Positions 1 through 8,077 of a DNA stretch of 64,000 nt are shown here, piece by piece (position 1 is the first letter of the stretch; every line of letters begins with the position of its first letter). Under the pieces are notes generated by a model. The model saw only the letters and a list, made by a program, of their open reading frames with translations. It was not told where the DNA came from and made no database searches. The stretch is taken from NCBI RefSeq assembly GCF_000725495.1, contig NZ_JNZD01000003.1, positions 186,001 to 250,000 of the forward strand, read 5' to 3'. Origin of the DNA: Streptomyces aureus. Its GTDB lineage: Bacteria > Actinomycetota > Actinomycetes > Streptomycetales > Streptomycetaceae. Both the position numbers and the translations under genes were made by a program.

Positions 1-68
1 ACAGGGGGACCGCGCGATGTCCGCTGTCGCCGTGGGGTCCACGGCCGCGGGTACTGGGAGGCTCGCCC

Positions 69-260
69 ATGGGCGGACGCTCACACCTTTCGTCGGAGGA
101 ACGATGGTCCAACAAGGGTAAAGGATCGGCAAAGGGGATTCCCCGCCGGCGCCGTCCGCCTGTGGAAACCCCCTCCGCCGACCCTCCGTCCGAGCCGTCC
201 GGACCCCTTGGGTCCGCGTCCGCGACGCCCTGTCCGCCCGGCGTCGCGTACACGCCCTAG
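69..260 (+). CDS. Possible small basic protein (weak)
   Basis: Open frame of 63 residues with a good Shine-Dalgarno (GGAGG, 7 nt before ATG). Third-position GC looks clearly lower than in neighbouring genes and the Ser/Pro-rich C-terminus resembles no family I know. Its TAG stop lies in the same CTAG palindrome that ends the convergent acetyltransferase. It may be a real small gene or chance. Confidence 0.2.
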   Translation: MGGRSHLSSEERWSNKGKGSAKGIPRRRRPPVETPSADPPSEPSGPLGSASATPCPPGVAYTP

Positions 261-267
261 GGCGTGT
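250..267. repeat. 18-bp perfect palindrome at convergent stop codons
   Basis: ACACGCCC-TA-GGGCGTGT reads identically on both strands and contains the TAG stops of the frames on each strand. It could serve as a short bidirectional terminator. The half-site CACGCCCTA is the same outer end as the palindromic element at 21541-21609. Confidence 0.7.
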
Positions 268-688
268 CCGTGAACGGCTTCACCCAGCGCCGCCAGTGCT
301 CCTCCGGCGTGTACCCCGAAGCCCGCCAGGCATGGTGGGCGGTCTCGTTGCGCTTCAGCACCATGGCGTCACCGCGCCGCCCCCCGAGCCGTACGAAGCG
401 CTCCTCCGCCGCGGCGAGCAGCGCGGAGCCGATGCCGAGGCGCCGCCGGTCCGGGTGCACCGCCAGCCGGTACAGATGGCAGCGCCAGCCGTCGAAACCG
501 GCGATCACCGTGCCCACCAGTTCCCCGGCGTGCTCGGCGAGCAGCAGCGCTTCGGGGTCCCGGGCGAGCAGCCTCTCCACGCCGTCCAGGTCGTCACTGA
601 TGCTGGCGCCCTCGGCGGCCACCTTCCAGAAGGCGAGCACGGCGTCGAGGTCCTCGGGCCGCGCGGCCCGTATCCGCAAGTCGGTCAT
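257..688 (-). CDS. GNAT family N-acetyltransferase
   Basis: A 143-residue single-domain GNAT protein, normal length for the family. It probably transfers an acetyl group from acetyl-CoA to a small amine or peptide N-terminus in the cytoplasm; the substrate cannot be told. The acetyl-CoA pyrophosphate loop is visible as HPDRRRLGIGSALL (about residues 78-91, Q/RxxGxG/A motif). The C-terminal half has the usual NETAHHAWRASGY helix, where N and Y are typical of motif B. The start is ATG at 688. The gene ends in the 250-267 palindrome and is followed at some distance upstream by an unrelated oxidoreductase on the same strand. Family assignment is firm, function open. Confidence 0.85.
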   Translation of the reverse strand: MTDLRIRAARPEDLDAVLAFWKVAAEGASISDDLDGVERLLARDPEALLLAEHAGELVGTVIAGFDGWRCHLYRLAVHPDRRRLGIGSALLAAAEERFVRLGGRRGDAMVLKRNETAHHAWRASGYTPEEHWRRWVKPFTDTP

Positions 689-745
689 GATCCGATCCCA
701 TCACGCGGACCACGGGCCGGAACGGTATTTCCGCCATGCGGACGC

Positions 746-1666
746 CTACCGGCCGCGCAGCGCGCCGACCACGGGGGCGAAGGTCTCCAGGTTCGGCTCC
801 AGGACCGTCACGTACGAGAAGCCGTAGCGCTCCCGCAGTTCGAGGACCCGGCCGACGATCTGCTCGAGCGTGCCGATCAGGACGACGGGCAGGTCCAGCA
901 CCTCGTGCTCGGTCAGCTGCGGGAGCCGGTCGAGCCACGGTCGGACGGCGGCGCTCCGGTCGTCGGTGACGGCGACGATCTGGACCAGCAGGTTGAGTTC
1001 GGCGGCCTCCTCGCGGGCGGCGGACGCCTTGCGGTACACGGAGACGCGTTCGTCGAGCTCGGCCGCGGTGAGCGGTTCCAGCTTGCCGTTCCGCCCGGTG
1101 CGCGCGCCGGTGAACGCGGCGATGTCCGCGTGCTCCGCGGCGACGCGCAGCATCCGGTCGCCGTTGGCGCCGATCAGCAGGGGTACCCGGGGCGGTCCGC
1201 CGGCCGCGGACCCGGGAGCCTTCCCACCGGGCCACGGCGTGCCTTGGTGGAGCGGTCCTTCCGGGTCGAGGAGAACCTTCAGTTCCTCGACCGTGTGCAG
1301 GAGGTGGTCGACGCGCTCGCGCGGGGTGCCCCAGGGCAGGCCCGCCGTCTCGTGCTCGGCGGCCACGTAGCCGGTGCCGAGGCCGAGTTCGAGGCGGCCG
1401 CCCGTCAGGGCGTCGGTGGTGGCCACCTCTCGGGCCAGGAGGGCGGGGTTCCAGAAGCCGGTGTTGAGCACGAAGGTGCCGAGCCGGGGACGCTCGGTCG
1501 CCGCCGCGGCGGCGACCAGCGAGGGGAAGGGGGCGGGCATGCCCAGATGGTCCGCCACGGTGATCACGTCGTAGCCGAGGGACTCCGCGCGCCGGCACGT
1601 GGCGGCCCACGCCTCCCCGGTCGCCGGGGCGATCAGGCTGACACCGAAGCGGAACGGGCGCGACAT
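746..1666 (-). CDS. LLM class (F420-dependent) oxidoreductase
   Basis: A 306-residue luciferase-like monooxygenase (bacterial TIM barrel). The N-terminus (FRFGVSLIAPATGEAWAATC) and the following 'LGYDVITVADHLGMPAPF' strand-loop are typical of the F420-dependent 'TIGR03621' type group in actinobacteria. Such enzymes move hydride between F420 or FMN and an organic substrate; the substrate is unknown here. The start is ATG at 1666 with a GGGA-type ribosome site a few bases ahead. It lies alone between the acetyltransferase and the ABC exporter operon, on the same strand, with a large hairpin (1724-1763) upstream separating it from the exporter. Confidence 0.85.
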   Translation of the reverse strand: MSRPFRFGVSLIAPATGEAWAATCRRAESLGYDVITVADHLGMPAPFPSLVAAAAATERPRLGTFVLNTGFWNPALLAREVATTDALTGGRLELGLGTGYVAAEHETAGLPWGTPRERVDHLLHTVEELKVLLDPEGPLHQGTPWPGGKAPGSAAGGPPRVPLLIGANGDRMLRVAAEHADIAAFTGARTGRNGKLEPLTAAELDERVSVYRKASAAREEAAELNLLVQIVAVTDDRSAAVRPWLDRLPQLTEHEVLDLPVVLIGTLEQIVGRVLELRERYGFSYVTVLEPNLETFAPVVGALRGR

Positions 1667-1723
1667 GGATCATCCCTTCCTCGTGGGCTCGCCCCGGCCG
1701 AGGTGGACCGGGGCGAGCGGATC

Positions 1724-1763
1724 GGTGACCGCGCGGGGCCGGGGCCGGCCCCGCGCGGTCACC
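1724..1763 (-). terminator. 19-bp GC hairpin downstream of ABC exporter
   Basis: Two 19-nt arms (1724-1742 and 1745-1763) are perfectly complementary with only two bases between them, so 2-3 inner pairs must open to form a loop. It lies 130 bp after the exporter permease stop and 58 bp before the LLM gene, as expected of a factor-independent terminator without U-tract, the common Streptomyces form. Confidence 0.6.
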
Positions 1764-1816
1764 CTCGGGCGATGGCGGTGAGCGGGTTCAAGCGGGGCGC
1801 GCGAACGCCCCCTGTC

Positions 1817-1894
1817 CACCAAGGTTCATGCGAGGCACGGGCACGACCCCGTGGTCACCAAGCTTCATGAGGGGCATGGGCACGACCCCGCCGT
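1817..1894. repeat. 39-bp tandem duplication, two copies
   Basis: Copies at 1817-1855 and 1856-1894 differ at only a few positions; both contain the core GGGCACGACCCCG. The second copy runs into the stop codon of the ABC permease, so the duplication sits exactly at the 3' end of that gene. Confidence 0.75.
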
Positions 1895-4458
1895 CACTCG
1901 TGCGCGATGGCCGTGAGCACGTTCATGCGGGACGCGCGCAGGGCCGGGAGCAGGGCCGCGACGATGCCGACGACGGCCGAGCCGATGACCACCGCGACGA
2001 TCGTGGTCCAGGGGATCGCGAGCGCCTTCATGCCCTGGAGCGCCAGCACCTGCTGGACGCAGACGCCCCAGACGACCCCGAGGGCCAGACCGAGGACCGC
2101 GCCGAACACGGCGATCACCACGGACTCCAGACGGATCATCCGGCGCAGCTGGCGCCGGCCGAGACCGATGGCGCGCAGCAGTCCGATCTCGCGGGTGCGC
2201 TCCACGACCGACAGGGCGAGGGTGTTGACCACGCCCAGCACGGCGATGACGATCGCGAGCCCGAGCAGCGCGTACACGAGGTAGAGCAGCACGGCGATCT
2301 GGTCGTGGACCAGCTTCTTGTAGTCGGCCTGGTCGCGGACCTGGACCTGCGGATACGGCTCCAGGGTCTTCTCCAGGCGGGGGCGCAGCTTTTCGGGGGA
2401 GGTGCCCGGGGCCGCGTTCACGTACAGGGCCGAGTCCTGGCCGCCGGGCACGTACTTCTCGATCGTGCCGAAGCCGAAGACGAGCCCGCCCTGGGTCCCG
2501 AATCCGCCGCCGCCCTGGTCGGTGAGCGCGCCCACGGTCAGCTCGGTCCTGCGGCCGGCGGGGAACTCCACCGGGATCGTGCTGCCGATCCGTACGTCGT
2601 GGTCCTTCGCGAAGTTCACGTCCATGGCGATGCCGCCCTCGCCGAGCGCCGCCGCGGTGCCGCCCGCGGCGTACGTGATGTGGGCGACGTCGTCCAGCCG
2701 CGGATCGTAGGCCGCGGCCGTCGTCTCCACCCGCTTGCCGTCGGGCAGCTTGATCGCGACCGGGGTGAACCGCTGCCGGACGACGAGGCCGACCCCTTCG
2801 GTGGCGCGGATCTTGTCGGTGACCTCGTGCGAGAACGGCACGAAGTTGGCGTTCTGGAGCACGAAGTCGGCGCCGAGGGTCTTGTCGATCTGCTGGTCGA
2901 AGGACTTGCTCATGGACGCGCTGGCCACGGACATCCCGCCGACCAGGGCGAGACCGACCATGAGGGCGGCGGCGGTGGCACCCGTACGCCGTGGATTGCG
3001 CAAGGCGTTCCGCTGGCTCATCCGGCCCACGGGACCGAACAGTGCGGGGAACGCGCCGCCGAGCACGCGGATGACCGGACGCACGAGCAGCGGCCCGGCG
3101 ATCACCGTGGCGATCAGCGTCAGGACGACGCCGAGTCCCAGCAGGGAGGCCGCGGTCGAGGTCTTCGTCGCGGCCGCGCATCCGGCGAGGGCGGCGGCCC
3201 CCGCCGCCCCCACGACCCCGCCCACCACGGCCCGGACCCGCAACGGCCTTCCCACGCCCGCGACTTCGGCGTCCGAGAGGGCCGCCATGGGGGAGACGGC
3301 CGCCGCACGCCTGGCCGGCAGATAGGCCGCCACGTAGGTGACGCCGACGCCGACGACGTACGCCGCCACCGGGGTCGGCCAGCCGATCACCATCTCCGTG
3401 GACTTGAGGTTCATGCCGAAGGCCGTCATCAGCTTGATCAGCCCGACCGCCAGTCCGATCCCGGCCGCGAGGCCGAGGGTCGAGCCGACCAGGCCGAGGA
3501 GCAGCGCCTCGGTGAGCACCGACCGGCGCACCTGGCGGCGGTCGGCGCCCAGGGCCCGCAGCAGCCCCAGTTCCCGGGTGCGCTGGGCGATCAGCATGGA
3601 GAAGGTGTTGACGATGAGGAATATCCCGACGAGCACCGCGATCCCGGCGAAGCCGAGCATCACGTACTTGATGACGTCGAGGAAGCCGCCGAGCGACTCG
3701 GCGGACGACTTCGCCTGCTCCTCGGCGGTCTTCACCTCGTAGGCCCCGGACCCGAGTTCGGCCTGGACGCGCTGCTTCAGCCGGGCGTCGTCAACCCCCT
3801 TCGCGGCGTCCACGGAGATGCTGGTGGCGAGTCCGGGGCGGCCGAGCAGCTTGGTCTGCGCGGTCGGGGTGTCGAGGAAGATCAGCGCGGCACCGGGGTT
3901 GGTGGTGGTGAAGGTCGCGATGCCGACGATCCGCACCCGGAAGGAGCCGGGCTGCGCCTGCACGGTCAGGGTGTCGCCGACGCCGAGGTGCTTCTTGTCG
4001 GCGGTGTCGGCGTCGAGCAGCGCCTCGTCGGCGCCGTGCGGTTCGTGCCCGGAGGTCAGCTTCACCGGACTGCGTTCGGTGAGCTCCCAGTTGGTGACGA
4101 TGGTGGGGGCGCCCGTCGTCGGCCCGACCGACTTGTTCGCGCTGTCGACGACGGGGGCGTTCTCCACCGAGGCGTCCACATGCGTGGCGGCGACGCCCTC
4201 GACCTTCGCGAGCCGGTCCGCGAGCGAGGCCGGTACGGTCTCGGTGGCTCCGGTGGGCAGTTGGGACTTCAGGTCGTTCTTCGGCTCCACGGTCACATCG
4301 GCCGCGGTGGAGGCGAAGAGCCGGTCGAACGTACGGGTCACCGTGTCCGAGAAGATGAGACTGCCCGCGACGAACGCCACGGACAGCACGATGGCCAGGG
4401 CCGAGAGCAGCAGCCGCCCTTTGTGCGCGAGGAAGCTGCGCAGTGTCGCCTTGAGCAC
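1894..4458 (-). CDS. ABC transporter permease, FtsX/MacB type
   Basis: An 854-residue membrane protein. One transmembrane helix near residues 15-37 is followed by a large extracytoplasmic MacB_PCD-like domain (to about 255), three helices (about 258-400), a short extra hydrophobic pair, a second periplasmic-type domain, and three C-terminal helices ending at 854. The duplicated FtsX core carries the usual 'RTRELGLLRALGADRRQVRR' coupling segment (about residue 290) and again 'RTREIGLLRAIGLGRRQLRR' (about 760). This is the double-FtsX architecture common in actinobacterial exporters. GTG start at 4458. It is encoded 7 bp after the ATPase gene, its partner. Substrate unknown: possibly lipid, lipoprotein or antibiotic. 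Confidence 0.9.
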   Translation of the reverse strand: MLKATLRSFLAHKGRLLLSALAIVLSVAFVAGSLIFSDTVTRTFDRLFASTAADVTVEPKNDLKSQLPTGATETVPASLADRLAKVEGVAATHVDASVENAPVVDSANKSVGPTTGAPTIVTNWELTERSPVKLTSGHEPHGADEALLDADTADKKHLGVGDTLTVQAQPGSFRVRIVGIATFTTTNPGAALIFLDTPTAQTKLLGRPGLATSISVDAAKGVDDARLKQRVQAELGSGAYEVKTAEEQAKSSAESLGGFLDVIKYVMLGFAGIAVLVGIFLIVNTFSMLIAQRTRELGLLRALGADRRQVRRSVLTEALLLGLVGSTLGLAAGIGLAVGLIKLMTAFGMNLKSTEMVIGWPTPVAAYVVGVGVTYVAAYLPARRAAAVSPMAALSDAEVAGVGRPLRVRAVVGGVVGAAGAAALAGCAAATKTSTAASLLGLGVVLTLIATVIAGPLLVRPVIRVLGGAFPALFGPVGRMSQRNALRNPRRTGATAAALMVGLALVGGMSVASASMSKSFDQQIDKTLGADFVLQNANFVPFSHEVTDKIRATEGVGLVVRQRFTPVAIKLPDGKRVETTAAAYDPRLDDVAHITYAAGGTAAALGEGGIAMDVNFAKDHDVRIGSTIPVEFPAGRRTELTVGALTDQGGGGFGTQGGLVFGFGTIEKYVPGGQDSALYVNAAPGTSPEKLRPRLEKTLEPYPQVQVRDQADYKKLVHDQIAVLLYLVYALLGLAIVIAVLGVVNTLALSVVERTREIGLLRAIGLGRRQLRRMIRLESVVIAVFGAVLGLALGVVWGVCVQQVLALQGMKALAIPWTTIVAVVIGSAVVGIVAALLPALRASRMNVLTAIAHE

Positions 4459-4465
4459 GAGGGCC

Positions 4466-5419
4466 TCAGTCCTTGTCGGGGGTCGCGTCGCCGGGGGCGT
4501 GCTCGGGAGCGGTGCCGCCCGAGCCGTCGTGGGCCGGGCCGCCGACCGGGGGAGCGGTGCCGTCCGTCCCGGCTCCGGCCGTGCTCCCGCCGGCGCCCTC
4601 GGGCCCGGCCCCTCCGGACGCCTCGCGCCCGCCGTCGAACGTCACGCGGGCCGTGTCGAAACGCTTCATCCGCTCCAGCACGGCCTCCGCCGAGGGCCGC
4701 TCCATCTCGTCCACTATCCGCCCGTCCGCGAGGAAGAGGACGAGGTCGGAATGGGCGGCGGCCCCGGGGTCGTGGGTGACCATGACGACGGTCTGGCCCA
4801 GCTCGTCGACGGCCTCGCGCAGGAATCCGAGGACTTCCAGGCCCGCCCGGGAGTCCAGGTTGCCGGTCGGCTCGTCCGCGAAGATCAGCTCGGGCCGGGA
4901 GGCGAGCGCCCGAGCGCAGGCGACGCGCTGCTGCTGACCGCCGGAGAGCTGGGCGGGCCGGTGCTTGAGGCGTTCACGCAGCCCGAGGGTGTCGATGACC
5001 TGGTCGAGCCACTTCTGGTCCGGCTTCTGGCCCGCGATGTCCATGGGCAGCGTGATGTTCTCGGCCGCGTTGAGGGTCGGGATCAGATTGAAGGACTGGA
5101 ACATGAAGCCGATCCGGTCCCGCCGCAGCCGGGTCAGCTCGCGGTCCTTCAGCCCGGTGATCTCCGTATCGCCCAGCCACACCTGCCCGGCCGACACGGT
5201 GTCCAGGCCCGCCAGACAGTGCATGAGCGTGGACTTCCCGGAGCCCGAGGGGCCCATGACGGCCGTGAAGCGGCCGCGCGCGATGTCCACGTCGACCGAG
5301 TCGAGTGCCAGTACCGCGGTCTCGCCGGAACCGTACGCCTTGGTCAGACCGCGGGCGCGGGCGGCGATCCCGTCCCCCTCCGCGCGGCCGGGAATCTGCT
5401 CGGCAGCAGCTGTGGACAA
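4466..5419 (-). CDS. ABC transporter ATP-binding protein (LolD/MacB type)
   Basis: A 317-residue ATPase that energises the FtsX-type permease encoded directly downstream. Walker A is GPSGSGKSTLMH (about residue 55), the Q-loop is FMFQSFNLIPTL, the signature is LSGGQQQRVACARAL (about 158), Walker B is LIFADEPTGNLD and the H-loop is VMVTHD. I chose the TTG at 5419 because AGGAGG stands 5 nt before it. A longer frame to 5599 exists, but its extra 60 residues look non-coding. After the ATPase fold (about residue 260) comes a low-complexity Gly/Ala/Pro/Thr tail of more than 50 residues, which is odd for the family and probably disordered. Confidence 0.88.
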   Translation of the reverse strand: MSTAAAEQIPGRAEGDGIAARARGLTKAYGSGETAVLALDSVDVDIARGRFTAVMGPSGSGKSTLMHCLAGLDTVSAGQVWLGDTEITGLKDRELTRLRRDRIGFMFQSFNLIPTLNAAENITLPMDIAGQKPDQKWLDQVIDTLGLRERLKHRPAQLSGGQQQRVACARALASRPELIFADEPTGNLDSRAGLEVLGFLREAVDELGQTVVMVTHDPGAAAHSDLVLFLADGRIVDEMERPSAEAVLERMKRFDTARVTFDGGREASGGAGPEGAGGSTAGAGTDGTAPPVGGPAHDGSGGTAPEHAPGDATPDKD

Positions 5420-5592
5420 GACCGCCTCCTCGGTGATGGATCGTCCGGACTCCTCGTCCGGCCCGAGCGTAGTGTGATCGGAGGCACACCCGGTATCCCC
5501 CCTAGGTGCCGCACGGTCTCCGCCCCAGGGTGTGGCCCTGATATCGATGTAAGGGGCAATCTCCACCGTGGGGTTCCCCGGACCAGGCCCCC

Positions 5593-5628
5593 TTGCCACC
5601 GCTAGCGGTATCGCGCTAGCTTCGAAGG
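5593..5628 (+). promoter_or_regulatory. Antitoxin promoter with embedded operator palindrome
   Basis: TTGCCA (5593-5598) and TAGCTT (5617-5622) are 18 bp apart, and the ATG follows 6 nt after the -10, so the message may be leaderless. The inverted repeat GCTAGCG-N6-CGCTAGC (5601-5620) fills the spacer and part of the -10. Autoregulation by the ribbon-helix-helix antitoxin is the natural reading. Confidence 0.55.
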
Positions 5629-5868
5629 ATGGCGAAGACTCAGCTGAACGTCCGGGTGGACGAGGGCACCGCGAGAGCCGCCCGGGAGCGCGCCCTGGAA
5701 CGGGGGATGAGCGTGAACCGCTACATCGAGGAACTGGTCCGGCAGGACACGGGGGAAGTCGGCCACACCTTCGTGGAGGCCGCCGCCGATTTCATGAAGC
5801 AGTACGAGTCCGTGTTCGCCGAGGAGTTCGGTCCGGACCGTGAAGGCACCAGCGAAGGTCGTCGTTGA
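5629..5868 (+). CDS. Ribbon-helix-helix antitoxin-like protein
   Basis: A 79-residue protein starting AKTQLNVRVDEGTARAARER. The short beta strand QLNVRV followed by two helices is the Arc/MetJ-type ribbon-helix-helix DNA-binding fold (residues 3-45). The acidic C-terminal part (about 50-79) would be the toxin-binding tail. It overlaps the next gene by 29 bp, the order and spacing of a type II toxin-antitoxin pair. The start is ATG at 5629, with no useful Shine-Dalgarno but a -10 box 6 nt upstream. It probably represses its own promoter through the GCTAGCG palindrome. Role inferred from fold and context. Confidence 0.7.
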   Translation: MAKTQLNVRVDEGTARAARERALERGMSVNRYIEELVRQDTGEVGHTFVEAAADFMKQYESVFAEEFGPDREGTSEGRR

Positions 5869-6247
5869 TCCGTTGAGCAGTCTCAAAGTCGATCTCGCCT
5901 GGCTCCTCATGATCGCCGAACAGAAGACACCGGGAGACCCCCAGGTCACCGACTGGGGAGCGCTCGTCGCCGCCGTCGCCCGGCACGAGGCCGAGGTCCT
6001 CGGCATTCCCGTCTACGACAGCCCGCACGCCCGTGCCGCCGCGCTGCTCCAGATCCTGCTGCACGTCCCGGCGCTGGAGCGCTCCAACGCCATGTTCGCC
6101 TCGGCCGTCGCCTACGCCTATCTGGTGGCCAGCGGCCTGAAGGTCGTGATCTCGCCCGAGCAGGTGCGGGAACTGGCCCGTCTGGTCAAGAACGGCGAGG
6201 CCACCGTGCACGACATCGCCGACGAACTGCGCCGCTGGAGTCTGTGA
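5840..6247 (+). CDS. Fic/Doc-family-like toxin, degenerate active site
   Basis: A 135-residue alpha-helical protein (124 if the in-frame TTG at 5873 is used; neither start has a clear ribosome site). The layout matches the Streptomyces 'fic family toxin component': an N-terminal helix KVDLAWLLMIAEQ, then LLHVPALERSNAMFASAVAY, then GEATVHDIADELR. In true Doc/Fic proteins the middle segment reads HxFx(D/E)xNxR and builds the nucleotide site. Here only the His (LLHVP) is arguably kept and the N-K/G-R core is lost. It may therefore have another activity or be inactive. It overlaps the antitoxin gene by 29 bp. Confidence 0.6.
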   Translation: MKAPAKVVVDPLSSLKVDLAWLLMIAEQKTPGDPQVTDWGALVAAVARHEAEVLGIPVYDSPHARAAALLQILLHVPALERSNAMFASAVAYAYLVASGLKVVISPEQVRELARLVKNGEATVHDIADELRRWSL

Positions 6248-6264
6248 GCGCGGCCAGTGCCCGT

Positions 6265-6343
6265 CCCGTGCGGTTCCCAGCCGTGCGGTGCCCGAACCCG
6301 TGCGGTGCCCGGCCCGTGTGTGCCCGACCTGTGCGGCCGTCAG
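6265..6343. repeat. Five degenerate 16-bp tandem repeats
   Basis: Units around CCGTGCGGTGCCCG repeat at 6265, 6281, 6297, 6313 and 6328 between two convergent genes. The last copy touches the methyltransferase stop codon. No coding function is apparent. Confidence 0.65.
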
Positions 6344-7029
6344 TCGAGCGGCCGCCGGGCGGTGCCCAGGACGCAGTACGACGTGGGCAGGCGCGGTCCT
6401 TTCTCCGGCATCAACAGCCGCCGGTACGGGCCCAGTTCGAAGCCGGCCTCACGCAGCGCGGCGATCGGCTCGCGGGCCACGTGACAGCCACCGCACAGCC
6501 GCGGCCACACCGTGGCGTCCAGGCCCCGCTGTACGGCGCCCATGACCCGTCCGCCGCCCCGGCCGTGCTCGAAGAACCGCACCGTGCCGCCCGGCCGCAG
6601 CACCCGCCGCACCTCGGCGAGCGCCCTCGGCACGTCCCGCACGCTGCACAGCACCAGCGAGAGCACGGCGGCGTCGTACGCCTCGCTCTTGACCGGCAGG
6701 GCCTCCGCCGCACCCGGCGCCACGTCGACCGGCACTTCGCAGCGCAGGGCCGCCTCCACCGCCAACTGCCGCAGCAGCCGCTCGGGTTCGATGGCGACCA
6801 CTTCCGAGACGGTGCCCGGGTAGCGGGCGAAGTTCAGGCCGTTGCCCGCGCCGATCTCGATCACCCGCCCGGACAGTCCGGCGAGCAGCCGGTCGCGCAC
6901 CCCGCCGATCCCCATCCGGGTCTCGGCGCGGACGCTGAATCGGGCGTAGGAGCGGGCGAACACCGGATGGTGCACGGCCTCCGCGGAGACCTTGCCGGAG
7001 TCGGCCGGCCGGAACGGCTTGAACGGCAT
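6340..7029 (-). CDS. Class I SAM-dependent methyltransferase
   Basis: A 229-residue Methyltransf_11-type enzyme. Motif I is VIEIGAGNGLNFARYP (about residues 55-70), with the acidic residue VVAIEPE at the end of strand 2, VLSLVLCSVRD as motif II and VLRPGGTVRFFEHG as motif III. The architecture resembles the small phosphatidylethanolamine/ubiquinone-type methyltransferases often found singly in actinobacteria, but the substrate cannot be assigned. Cys-rich segment RLCGGCHVAREP after motif III is common in this subgroup. The start is ATG at 7029 with GGGAGG 6 nt upstream. It converges on the toxin-antitoxin operon and shares no operon. Confidence 0.82.
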   Translation of the reverse strand: MPFKPFRPADSGKVSAEAVHHPVFARSYARFSVRAETRMGIGGVRDRLLAGLSGRVIEIGAGNGLNFARYPGTVSEVVAIEPERLLRQLAVEAALRCEVPVDVAPGAAEALPVKSEAYDAAVLSLVLCSVRDVPRALAEVRRVLRPGGTVRFFEHGRGGGRVMGAVQRGLDATVWPRLCGGCHVAREPIAALREAGFELGPYRRLLMPEKGPRLPTSYCVLGTARRPLD

Positions 7030-7320
7030 GACGAACCTCCCGGGAGACAGGGCTCACCGGGATTGTCCCCCCGGGACGTCCGCCGCACGCGCCGCGCGGG
7101 GCGCGCGCCCCGTGTCGCCGTCCGGTCGGTCCGTGACCCGTCGCCGTGACGGCCGTGGGCGGCGCGTACGTCCGGTCGCCAGTCGTACGGCCGTGCCATC
7201 GCGGTCGAAGGGTCGCCCCATCGAGGTCGAACGACCGCCCCGTTGTTCAGCCGATCAGCCGATCAGCCGCCTGGACACCTAGCCGTTCAGCCGTTCAGCT
7301 GCCCTACCGCTTTGTCGTTG
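7030..7320. other. Intergenic region with short direct repeats
   Basis: About 290 bp without a convincing gene. It holds short repeats (GATCAGCC twice near 7250-7270, CCGTTCAG twice near 7283-7300) and the presumed methyltransferase promoter, which I cannot locate with confidence. Confidence 0.4.
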
Positions 7321-7350
7321 GGCCGTCCGGCCGTGGTGCGCCGGACGGCC
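7321..7350 (-). terminator. Hairpin terminator of the bioBAD operon
   Basis: GGCCGTCCGGC and GCCGGACGGCC form a perfect 11-bp stem with an 8-nt loop, 10 bp after the bioD stop on the minus strand. Confidence 0.75.
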
Positions 7351-7359
7351 GGTGACGGG

Positions 7360-8076
7360 TCAGGCCGGGTGGGCCGCCGTGAAGACCCCGGCGTTCCAGC
7401 GTCCGCCGAACCGGTGGTCCAGCCAGCCCGGCGCCGCGGCACGGAACTCCGCGGGCGCGAGGGCACCCGCGCCCGCCGGGACCGCGCCCAGCAGCGGCGC
7501 CCCGGACGTGGCGGGCAGGTCCGCGAGGTTGCAGCGCATCGCCAGATCGGGGGAGTCCGGCCAGCTGCCGATCACGACCCCGGCGAACTCCAGCTCCCGA
7601 AGCCGCAGTTCACGAGCCGTCAGCTCCGTCGTGTTGAGGGTGCCGAGCCCCGCCGAGGCCACGACCAGCACGGGCGCGTCCAGCAGCCGGGCCACGTCCG
7701 CCAGCGTCCCCTCCGCGTCGTCGAACCGGACGAGCAGACCGCCCGCGCCCTCCACCAGCACCAGATCGTGCTCGGTGGCGAGCTTCGCCGCGGCCTCCGC
7801 CGCCGACTCCGGGGACACCGGAGCCATCCCGGCCCGCCGGGCGGCCGTCGCGGGCGCCAACGGCTCGGGGTAGCGGCCCAGTTCGAGGGTCGTCACGGCA
7901 CCGGCGAGCCGGGCCACCTCGTCGGCGTCACCCCGCTCGTGCGGTCCCACACCTGTCTGGGCGGGCTTCAGGACGGCCACGGACCGCCCGGCGGCGAGAG
8001 CCGTGGCGGCGACCGCGGCCGTGACGACCGTCTTGCCCACCTCCGTGCCCGTGCCCGTGATCACCAGTACCGTCAT
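7360..8076 (-). CDS. bioD: Dethiobiotin synthetase
   Basis: A 238-residue enzyme that closes the ureido ring of dethiobiotin from DAPA, CO2 and ATP, the third step of the biotin ring pathway. The N-terminus [19 protein letters not shown] contains the family P-loop (GTGTEVGKT), and the DAPA/Mg-binding [11 protein letters not shown] segment follows at about residue 110. The start is ATG at 8076, a single base after the bioA TGA stop (TGAGATG), so translation is coupled. Last gene of bioB-bioA-bioD and followed at once by a hairpin. Length is normal. Confidence 0.95.
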   Translation of the reverse strand: MTVLVITGTGTEVGKTVVTAAVAATALAAGRSVAVLKPAQTGVGPHERGDADEVARLAGAVTTLELGRYPEPLAPATAARRAGMAPVSPESAAEAAAKLATEHDLVLVEGAGGLLVRFDDAEGTLADVARLLDAPVLVVASAGLGTLNTTELTARELRLRELEFAGVVIGSWPDSPDLAMRCNLADLPATSGAPLLGAVPAGAGALAPAEFRAAAPGWLDHRFGGRWNAGVFTAAHPA

Positions 8077-8077
8077 C

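Noticed and set aside
296..1870. 524-codon plus-strand frame over the LLM oxidoreductase
   Set aside because: Antisense shadow of two clear genes; low-complexity composition.
1828..4779. Long open frame of nearly 1,000 codons on the plus strand
   Set aside because: It lies opposite the ABC permease and is rich in Arg, Gly, His and Pro, the usual artefact of the antisense frame in GC-rich genes. No ribosome site or family similarity.
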